Under the pieces are notes generated by a model. It saw nothing but the letters and a program-made list of their open reading frames with translations. It ran no database searches and was not told where the DNA came from. A program made the position numbers and the translations under genes. A stretch of DNA of 64,000 nt from Mactra quadrangularis (lineage: Eukaryota; Mollusca; Bivalvia; Venerida; Mactridae), in NCBI GenBank assembly GCA_025267735.1, contig CM046304.1, positions 6,200,001-6,264,000 on the forward strand, in the 5' to 3' direction. This document shows positions 55,738-64,000 of the stretch, piece after piece. Numbering within the stretch: position 1 is the stretch's first letter; every line of letters starts with the position of its first letter.

Positions 55738-56167
55738 ATGAGTGAAGACTCCATAGTTGGAGCACTTGGCTCTAATGCCAAGCGCATTGTCCTCAACGTT
55801 TTGAGGTATTTCACTGCCCCACCTACACCGGGTCCTCGTTCCAGCATCCTACGGACGGCTCAGGCTACCGGCGTCAGCAAGCGGACGATAGGACGGATCC
55901 AGCAGGAGCAGGAGGCATTTGGACGAGTGAAGTCGCCGATCCGGAACTCTAGGAGGGGTGAATTGTAGAATCAAGGAAGTCGAAGACTTAACGATGACTG
56001 TCATGAGAGAGATAGGACCAGACAAGTGACGTGGTGCCCGTGAGCAAGTGGACAAACTCTGCGCCCGCTACCAAGCTACTGACGTCGCCATAGACGATGT
56101 TGATGGCTTTTACATCAACCTGGCTGATGACAGCGATACTGACACCAGCGACAGTGAGGCTGAATGA
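55738..56167 (+). pseudogene. Helix-turn-helix transposase remnant with internal deletion
   Basis: The frame 55738-55968 (76 codons) has AKRIVLNVLRYF and TGVSKRTIGRIQQEQ, a Tc1/IS630-like DNA-binding helix-turn-helix. After a frameshift near 55955 and a TGA near 56028 another frame gives EQVDKLCARYQATDVAIDDV and an acidic C-terminus (DSDTDTSDSEAE) with a stop at 56165. The DDE catalytic core expected between them is missing. The reading as a shortened transposase is inference. The nearby base composition is more GC-rich than the surroundings. Confidence 0.5.
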
Positions 56168-56334
56168 TTGTCTTTGAATTGTTTTTTGAATTGTTGAATT
56201 TATATATGAAACATGTAATAAAATATTAACAAAATAAAAAGATAATATGAAAAGAGACAATGGAAAAAATATATCAAAGAGAGAAAATTTATTAATTGAT
56301 ATTAAAAAAAATAAACAATACTAAAACCCACATT

Positions 56335-56440
56335 CAGTAGGATTCGAACTCACAGCTAAAAAAATAATCAGTTATATCGAGAATGTTTGTGTTGCGACTT
56401 TACCGATTATACTACTACGGCATATGGCAACTCGATTCAA
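56335..56440 (-). repeat. tRNA-like unit, opposite orientation
   Basis: On the minus strand: GTAGTAGTATAATCGGTAAA (A-box-like) and GTGAGTTCGAATCCTA (B-box). It faces the unit at 55503-55585 across the transposase remnant. Not a canonical cloverleaf. Confidence 0.45.
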
Positions 56441-57065
56441 ATTGTTATACTTAGCTCTGATAACTGTCGATCTGTGCGCATTAGAGCATATCGAGGGAAT
56501 ACTCCGGCTTTAAATAGTATCTCATTATGACGTGTATGCATGCAAACCGGGCAGGTTAATAAAATTGGACAATAACTTATTAAATACAGCATTATTCCAC
56601 ATTGTTTGCCATTTTGACTTAATTAACGAATTTATAGAACATTTGAAGCACTGCTTGGTAATTTGATATGTACTGGTTAAGGCTGAAAGATTCTGTAGCT
56701 AAAATGTCCGGTTTTTTTCATTTCCATGTATACTAGTACGGGGGCCAGAGGGGTCCACCGTGCACCCCCCTCTAGACTTTTTGCCACCCATGCCAAATGG
56801 TTCCTTAGGGTCCACTGAATCAGAATCGGCTTTGTCCTAAAAAATAAACTCTTGCGCACTACCTGAAATTTCACAGTTTCCATGGCAACCCCTTGTTTTT
56901 TATGAAATTGTTGGTGTTTTTTAAAATGATAAATAACTTGTACAAGCATTAAGCTAGAATAATATAATTAGTGTCAAATCAAGGTTTAGACAATGACCTT
57001 TAGATATATTTGTAAAACTATTCGCTAAAATACAGTAAAATTCATGAAATTAACCGAAATACATA
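56441..57065. other. Stretch without a recognised gene
   Basis: It contains CCGTGCACCCCCCTCTAG at about 56757, possibly a MITE end; otherwise nothing. Confidence 0.3.
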
Positions 57066-57643
57066 AAAAAATGCGGAAAAATATCGATTTTTTTCATTTA
57101 CATACATATCTTTTAATTTCCAAACCCTATTTGGGGGAAATATTACATTTATTTTTTACAAAATACTTCAGGAATGACTACTCTATCAGATTTGAAATTA
57201 TTTTTATGACAGAAGTACTATTTATGTATGTAAAAACCGTTTCCATAGCAACCGCCATATTCAAGTAAGAACTACTATTTGGGGATTAAACTTGAAATTT
57301 TTTATCAAAACTAACGGTAGGATTGGAATAATGATATTATATTATATCTGAGTCTCGAATCTTTAATATTAATGCTGTTATCACTAAATTCAGTATCGAT
57401 ACCTTCATAAATATCGTTACGATATCCTAATCAAAGCGCTGAAAGCACTGATTGTTTTTTTTCCCGTTTGACAGTATTAAAGCGTCAGAAAGTATGAAGA
57501 CGATGGCCATTGTTCAGTAGTGGTCTGTTGAATAAAGAAATAAAATAATAAGACTAAAGATACTTTTGTTGTTTAGTTTTGCTTAACTGAAAAAATATGC
57601 AGGAATATGATTTTGTAATTTAGGTTTAACGCTGTCAATCATT
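57066..57643 (-). repeat. Long inverted repeat, right copy
   Basis: Inverted match of 50771-51343. The outer edge (GTCAATCATT, 57643) is directly followed by TAGGGGTGTAAC. The hairpin motif lies at 57435-57449 on the minus strand. Confidence 0.85.
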
Positions 57644-58000
57644 TAGGGGTGTAACAATAGGTCGACTTATCGCTGTATTGTGATAGTTTATCTTGAAATA
57701 GCAATAGGTCAATAGAACTTTTTCAAGTCGATAACTATCGCGATAGTTTTTCTAACTATCGATTGTTTTCGATTGTGTTCTTGAAAATGGGAGTTGAATC
57801 CAATAAACGCTTTTCTCTCATCTGTTTTAAAGAGAGAACTCCACAATGATACGGATCAAATTTAATCTATCTAGAGAAATACCAGTAATCATCTGATTCG
57901 ATCAAATACTCACCGTTATAGTTAAAACATGCCCGTATAGAGCGGCAATTTTGAAATTGCATGGGTGACGAAATCAACTGTCCGAGTCGTACATTTTAAT
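57644..58000. mobile_element. Truncated hAT-like element
   Basis: It starts TAGGGGTGTAACAATAGG and is crowded with ATAGG, CGATA and ATCGATTG words, which is typical of one end of hAT MITEs. The right end and a target duplication are not found, so the end coordinate is approximate. Confidence 0.4.
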
Positions 58001-58310
58001 TTATGGACAAGTTATTTTTTCATGGACAAGTAAAAAATTCACTTAAATTTGTTAAAAAACATTTTTACCTCTGCATTACGCCGTGGAAGTTATGAATAAG
58101 ACTTGGATAGCAGCAATCGCCGAGCAGAGTTGTCGTATATTCGGCGAGAAATAACGTTGACTATTTTACAAAAGTCGTCATTTTCTGTGATAAGTTCATT
58201 GAGAAATTCAGTAACTATATACCATGCGTATTTCGGTATACATCATATTAGTTTCAAGTAGTTATCTTGACTTATTACGTCACAAATTGTCATGTACACC
58301 GGGGACTCTA

Positions 58311-58601
58311 TCTATACTATTAAATTTGCGAGTTTCCTGTTTTGTGGAAGAAACTGCGCAGCTTTGAATAAATCTTTTGTTTGTCGCTGGAGCACCTATA
58401 TACCGGCATATCAAGTTGACAATTCTTTTTTGACAAAGCCTCTTGATATTTGCAAAAACTGCCAAAAATCAACAAAAATAATGGGTTTTTGTGTCTAAAA
58501 ATAGTTCTAGATAAAACTAAAAATAGACCAAACTCCCCGCAGCGGTTATTTCCCTTTATTGTCATTACCTAACGCCCGTGCTTGCACGGGCTCCCATCTA
58601 G
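58311..58601 (+). mobile_element. Short non-autonomous Helitron
   Basis: Begins TCTATACTATTAAA after a host A (58310). Ends with a perfect hairpin GCCCGTGC-TT-GCACGGGC (58574-58591) followed by TCCCAT and CTAG, with a host T at 58602. The 5' TC, 3' hairpin, CTRR end and A/T insertion are the Helitron hallmarks. It is 291 bp with no Rep/Hel coding. Confidence 0.82.
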
Positions 58602-58630
58602 TATTTTAAGTGTTTGCAGCAATTAATCAA

Positions 58631-58645
58631 AGCGCTGAAAGCACT
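58631..58645 (-). repeat. Dispersed hairpin motif AGYGC-N5-GYRCT-TTGATT
   Basis: On the minus strand AGTGC-TTTCA-GCGCT followed by TTGATTAA (58631-58645 and next bases). Confidence 0.5.
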
Positions 58646-59639
58646 GGAGTTGTTCGACTTAGAAAACATGTATAGCTGTAGTCATTTCTTGTGGTCAGAA
58701 AATGGAATTAAAGTATGTAGAATAACATTTTGTCACTTTAAAGATAGACTGCAGAACTCTCATTGTATGAAATTCACATGCAAATTGGTGCTGTTTGTAA
58801 ACATGTACTTAATTGGTTACTGTACATTCATTGGAATTCCAGAAAAAGAAACTGACCAACCTCTACACAAAGCCATGCACTTTCCGGAAATACATTACTT
58901 TGGCTTTGTAGAGAAGGTCGCTTTGTCAAGAGGCTTTAAGTCAATCCATTATTTATGTTGAGTTTTTTATGTGATAGCTAGCGTTGTATTTTCAAGTATA
59001 GTACAGTACTATCATACTTATTGGATACTGGAGATTCTAAATTTAATATACTGTTTGGTACACTATTCGATCTGTTCAGGAACATAGGCTCGACATGATG
59101 ATAATTCAACTACTAGGTTGTAAATTCAAGCTGAAGTTGGATTTCCTTTAGTGAGCCCTGGCTGTATTTTTAGTGTATTATATTCAGAATAAATCTTTAT
59201 GATATTTACATTTATATACCATAAGTCACAATCATGCAAGACTTCTTGGAAACTAGACACGTGGATGTCAACCGAGTCTGGATATCCGAACGTTCGAACC
59301 ACGATTTGGTGTCCGAATGCATTTTTAGATCCAAATATATGTATGAAATATTTTAGAATCAAAACAATGAACTTAAGACATTATATCATTATATATATAG
59401 TATGTCGCATATACTTTTGTCATGTTCTTATTAGATCTGTTCTTTATGACGATATTTAACTTTTCTGTAACTATCATGTAAACTGATTTCCTTTGCGAAT
59501 GGATTCGTTTTTGTTTTGCGCTATCCATTTGCTTCCTGGATTAATTCATTTACAACTGTAATTGTTACATTTTCAATTTATTGTACATAACATTTACTGT
59601 ATTTCTACTTACATACATGTACTTTTCTCTTATATTCTA
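58646..59639. other. Stretch without a recognised gene
   Basis: Open frames of up to 115 codons (58614-58961) show no family motif. Part of it may be the body of the LINE whose end follows. Confidence 0.3.
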
Positions 59640-59745
59640 TTTGTTCACTATATATATATATGTTTGTAATTACTATGTAAATCTCCAGAAAATGGAGACA
59701 ATAAAGATATATACGTATATATATATATATATATAATGCCACACT
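59640..59745 (+). mobile_element. LINE 3'-end-like sequence with stem-loop
   Basis: TCTCCA-GAAAA-TGGAGA at 59682-59698, then CAATAAAGATATATA and an (AT)n tail. The layout resembles the LINE 3' ends elsewhere in the window, but no coding remnant confirms it. Confidence 0.4.
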
Positions 59746-59859
59746 AATTATGCCCCGTATTCATACAAGCAAATTCCCCAATACTTAAGCACTTAAATGT
59801 AATTTATATCATTGATTGTTTACTTCTAATTACATGCTTATAATTTTGCATTTTGTACC

Positions 59860-59930
59860 CCATACTGTGATTGTTTACGTGGGTGAAATAAAGATATGTT
59901 TTGTTCTGTTTTGTTCTGTTCTTATTTTGC
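59860..59930 (+). mobile_element. Possible LINE 3' end with TGTTC tail
   Basis: GGGTGAAATAAAGATATG followed by a TTTTGTTCTG repeat. The form is the same as GGTGAAATAAAGGTATTA on the minus strand at 9950. Confidence 0.35.
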
Positions 59931-62900
59931 AAACGTTTAAAATCAATAATTACGTGAAGAAAAAATACCTAATATCTGTAAGATAATTTAACAATAATTG
60001 GTTTTTAATACTACATTTGTATAATTATACGATTATTAGATTATTCTATCTGACAAGCAAATAAAGCTTTAATTTCATATAAATGTAATCAGTAGAGAAC
60101 GATCTTGAAAATAATTATTATGTCCACATGTTTTTGTATTCACAATATAATTTGAACAATTATAGTATCAACTTCAACCTGCAAAAAAGCAAATACGTTT
60201 TGCGATTTCAAGGCTTATTTATTGAGGGTAACAATGAGCGCGTATAAGCACAAATAAGATTACTAATATATAACATAATTTACTGCTACATGCACTAAAC
60301 AAGTTAAAATTTAACAGTTGTGAAATAGTCACTGTATCATCATTCACAGCAGAAATGAATCTGTTAAGCAAACCTTTTATCAAATAGTCACTGTGGTATC
60401 AGTGCTGCTAACCCGTTAAGATGTAATACTTTATTACATAAGTTTAATATGTACACGTCCGAGTCAATTATCAAGCTTCATAAACTAGTAAAATATAAGA
60501 TTTACGTATCATGATTATTTTAATAATCTGACTATTTGTCAACGAGATACTGGCCGCCGACGTAAAACCATACAAAAGAGGAACCGTGTATCCGTAGCAG
60601 ACGAAACATACCGGTGATCGGTTTACTTCTCGGATTAATCCTCGAGATATCAGACAAGCTGCGCATTATCAAATTTAAATGGTCGCGAAAGATGGTCACA
60701 TCATATCAGCTCATTTTGAAATATAGTAATCCGAACGTGAAAATGTATTAGGATGTTTGATCCAATATCCGGATAGACAATGCGGCTTCGCTTGACATCC
60801 CTATTTTATACACATAATAACTACAGTTTGAAACCAAAAGTTACCTTGTAACTCATGTTAACATTTTCTGCGTTCCATAATTCCTGCTTTGTGGGTGTGA
60901 TGCATGTCTTAGCCATAAATCACGCATTGACTAGTGTTCTGGGGAACACAGAACACATTTGCACATTAATGTAGTTTATGAACTATGATTCTGAGCTCAA
61001 ATTAATGTTTGTTTATCCAGTATGTTTCGTAACTAGTTTTCGAGACCTTGGCATATTTTGATCCTCTATATTTCTGTTAATATGTTTCCTTCGATGTTAA
61101 ATCCTAATCCTAGATGTTAATTAGTTAATGCCTAACACTTTTGCTGAATTTTCACGTCATTTGTACATTGAACTCTGAATTTATTCCTACGCTATATAGT
61201 CTTAAGTATTTTTTGTGTCTAACAGATCGTTTAATGGCCAAATTAAGGTATTAAAGTCATTGATTGACCTGTATTTTGTTGTTTAATAGTATTGTTAAAT
61301 TATTTTAGTCATTGGTCATATAAAAATAGTTATCTACAAAAACATTTCATTGTTTGATGAGCCACCCAAAGAGCACCCAATTTTGGGCGGAATCAACTAA
61401 AAGCACCCTATTTTGAGCGAATTAACTGAAAATTTACTCTAGTGTATGATTTTACCATGGCAAATTCTGTCTTTACAGTTGGTCGTTGGAGGATTAGATT
61501 ATTGTACAAGTTCAACAATATTTAGTTCTAAGATGTTTTTTTTTTTAATTTACAACGTAAAAAAACGTTGGAGCTGAAACTTTATCAACGAGTTGTCATT
61601 TTGTTCACTTTTGTGTAACTAGTACTCCGACATTTGTGACGAGAGGGTCGAGTGAACAATCTCAGTTCACGCTACCAAAAGAATAGCTGATTTCGAAGAA
61701 CCACTCGACAGACCTCTCAACAGAATGTACAAGTTCATCTCGGCAAAACTTCATTGACGTACTGAGTCGTCCGGGGTGAGCTTGTAACAATATTCTCCCA
61801 CCATCAATATGTTCTATTTGTAGATATGGAAATTTTCTATTGTGTCTATTTTTAGCAAAATGGTGTTGTGCAGTGGTTCGCTGCGTAGAAATATTCAATT
61901 GTATTAATATATTCATTGCATTAAACATAAAATGAACTACTGACAGTAATTGTTTGAGTAATATTAAATGTGTGTGAATTGGTTACAGAACTTTTAACGC
62001 CGTACATTAGTATATTAGAACAATACAATGTGGAACTATTTGAATGGGAAATCTTCACCGCTGTAAAAACTTTTATTTCCGATATCATGAAAATCTGATG
62101 TGCTTTTGAAATTTGATGTACAATATTTTTAATGCTTGGTTATATGAAATTATTACATTATTATTTATTTCAACCTTTCTATGTAATACACATGTTTGAA
62201 AAGTTGAGCCCATTCATATGCCCCCAAAAGTAGATTTTGTAGTAAGCTTGCTATACTGATTTCTCAAAATTGGCGTATATACTTGTTCTTCGAACAACTA
62301 AAAATCAATAGTATTTCTTTGTTTAATGACGAACATGTGTTTGCAATTTGGAACAAAAATCGATGTAAATATTAAATATTTTATGATAAGATGTGTGTCG
62401 GCATATTTTCAAGTTTGATGGTGTAATAATTGCAATGTCTCATTGTGTAACCATCGAGTCTAAATTAATCTAATTGTTAGTTAGAATGAATTCTTAAAAC
62501 AGGCGTGACCTAGTTTTTAATTGTTTACTACATATTAGACAAAAAATGGCCGATTTTGAAAGAAAACAGTATCGGCAATCGCAGGAAATCGAATTTTCTT
62601 TGTTTGAATTTACTGATTTATAATTGTCAATGACAGCTGTCTTATAAGCATCATATTTTTTTGAAAGTTTGAACATTACACTTTCTGTTCATATTTTTTT
62701 TGAAAAAAAACAAACGAACTAACCATTTTTCAACGAATTTATACGTATTTTATCGATGTGCGTGAAAGCACATTGTCGTTCGCTAATCGTGAAAGGGTTG
62801 AAAGCATAATGTTGTCTATTGATATAAATGGATGATAAATTGATAATGATAACGGATACTACTCGTCACCCCTGGATTTAAGAAAACAAAAAGTTAAAAT

Positions 62901-63219
62901 CGGCAGTATGGCAGCATTTTGGCTTTGTTAAGAAAAGATGAAGTTTTCAAATCTAAAATAGCATTCAGATACTGCCAAATAATATTAAAGTACAGTGGAT
63001 ACCACCAATTTAACAGATAATTTGACCAGGAAACACTCAGGAGTTTCCGTTTCAAAACCCCCATTCTCAACCGATGTGAATAAATCTGGACTAAAACCTA
63101 AACCCACTGATAAACAAACAAAGAGCCAGCACATTCTAGGAGTGCGAGAGATATTTCAATTTCAATACTATTGTTTATTGTAAAAGACCTGAGACTGTTT
63201 AGCGTTGTTGTTATAATAA
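59931..63219. other. Long stretch without a recognised gene
   Basis: AT-rich, frames up to 88 codons without a family motif. One small direct repeat (AGCACCC-ATTTTG-GCG-AAT-AACT, two units of ~30 bp) lies at 61371-61430. Confidence 0.35.
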
Positions 63220-63224
63220 ATCAA

Positions 63225-63238
63225 AGCACTGGGGTGCT
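63225..63238 (-). repeat. Dispersed hairpin motif, short-loop form
   Basis: On the minus strand AGCAC-CCCA-GTGCT followed by TTGATT. The stem differs from the other copies but pairs fully. Confidence 0.45.
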
Positions 63239-63619
63239 GGAGGAACGATGTCCTGAACTTATTTTTTTATTAAAGAATATATAATTATGTCAAAATATAA
63301 ATATTATCTATAAAAAATGTATTAAGTATCAATTAACATAATTTAACAAGATCATAGCACTAGACTTCTCAAGTGGTTTGCTCATGGCAAGGTTTATCTT
63401 ACTTTATCAAACAAAATAAACCAGTCAAAGAATTAATTTTTATCAACACATTTTAGGGTCATGTACAGTAGCCATCTCACCAAACTAAAGATTATTCTAG
63501 ACTATTTTCTTTAACCACAAGGAGCTGACAACTTCTCATTTTGTGCATGTAATGTGATATTAAAATCAAGTTTTCATACACTGATATAACCTGCTATGAC
63601 TGGAGATTGGACCAGGGAT

Positions 63620-64000
63620 CTACTGATTATTGATTAATTTATGTAATTCTGTTAATTTATACCATAATTAGGCTTTAAATCAGATAAACAATCGAAAATA
63701 AATCTTATATCATGTTATACAAAGTAGTGTGTGTGGTGTGTGAGGTGTGTACACAAACATCTGACTACATTTTATATGACCATTTCTAACGCGTTTTACA
63801 ATCTAATTATTGATTAATTTATGTAATTCTGTTAATTTATACCATAATTAAGCTTTCAAACAGGTAAACAATCGAAAAGAAGTCTTATATCATGTTATAC
63901 AAAGTGGTGTGTGTGTGGTGTGTACACAAACATCTAATGACATTTTCTATGACAATTTCCAACGCGTTTTACGATCTAATTATTGATTAATTCATGTAAT
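63620..64000. repeat. Satellite repeat, ~173-180-bp period, cut by window end
   Basis: TGATTAATTTATGTAATTCT recurs at 63631 and 63811 and again at 63984 in a slightly changed form. Shared blocks are ACCATAATTA, AAACAATCGAAAA, TCTTATATCATGTTATACAA, a GTGTGTG run and ACGCGTTTTAC. Two full units and the start of a third are visible. Confidence 0.9.

Noticed and set aside
58614..58961. 115-codon plus-strand open frame
   Set aside because: No recognisable domain or splice context, and its start lies in the repeat hairpin motif; I could not support it as a gene.
61662..61928. 88-codon minus-strand open frame
   Set aside because: No domain or acceptor/donor pair that would make it an exon of a known family.

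Overview
The window looks like AT-rich nuclear DNA from an invertebrate, most likely a bivalve mollusc. The evidence is GT-AG spliced genes of animal families (a cytosolic sulfotransferase and a GT10 fucosyltransferase), very dense decayed LINEs, tRNA-derived SINEs, MITEs and a Helitron, an 18S rRNA pseudogene of eukaryotic type, and LINE 3' ends carrying the GTGCGCCGTAAAACC motif that I associate with bivalve repeats. The species assignment is inference. There is no sign of bacterial gene organisation.

Layout. 0-7 kb: small MITEs, a LINE 3' fragment, a degenerate ~530-bp tandem repeat rich in ATGCAAAT octamers, and inverted CAGCAGAAGGA repeats. 7-10 kb: a nested inverted-repeat transposon (7044-9612). 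10-14.7 kb: a complete seven-exon sulfotransferase gene on the minus strand (298 codons). 14.9-17.3 kb, just upstream of its start codon: a 2.4-kb TIR element carrying ten copies of an AACATACGTKAC motif. 18.3-19.9 kb: an inverted copy of the 7-kb transposon, so the sulfotransferase gene sits between two opposed copies. 20-24 kb: palindromes, a tRNA-like unit and degenerate repeats. 25.4-27.8 kb: a non-autonomous DNA transposon with ~84-bp TIRs and a 5-bp target duplication. 29.0-31.1 kb: a broken transposase-like gene. 32.0-32.6 kb: a very young element with two identical 175-bp arms and an 8-bp target duplication. 32.6-36.6 kb: a decayed near-full LINE on the minus strand.

37.2-48.5 kb, minus strand: a fucosyltransferase gene. 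The catalytic exon (37248-38261) joins in phase with a candidate membrane-anchor exon (48196-48480) about 10 kb upstream. The large intron holds a LINE 3' end, a MITE, a hAT element, a Tc1-like element and a SINE. 50-58.6 kb is a repeat cluster: two inverted ~575-bp repeats (50771-51343 and 57066-57643) bracket LINE ends, a 23-bp minisatellite, a GC-rich element holding an 18S rRNA pseudogene, and a helix-turn-helix transposase remnant flanked by opposed tRNA-like units; a short Helitron follows. 59-64 kb is mostly featureless, ending in a ~175-bp satellite that runs off the window.

Only the sulfotransferase and the fucosyltransferase look like functional protein genes. Almost everything else recognisable is mobile DNA. 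The most unusual observations are the AACATACGTKAC array next to the sulfotransferase start, the box-in-box inverted-repeat element, covarying stem-loops in the 3' ends of several LINE copies, a dispersed hairpin followed by TTTGATT, and an 18S rRNA fragment carried inside a GC-rich mobile element.
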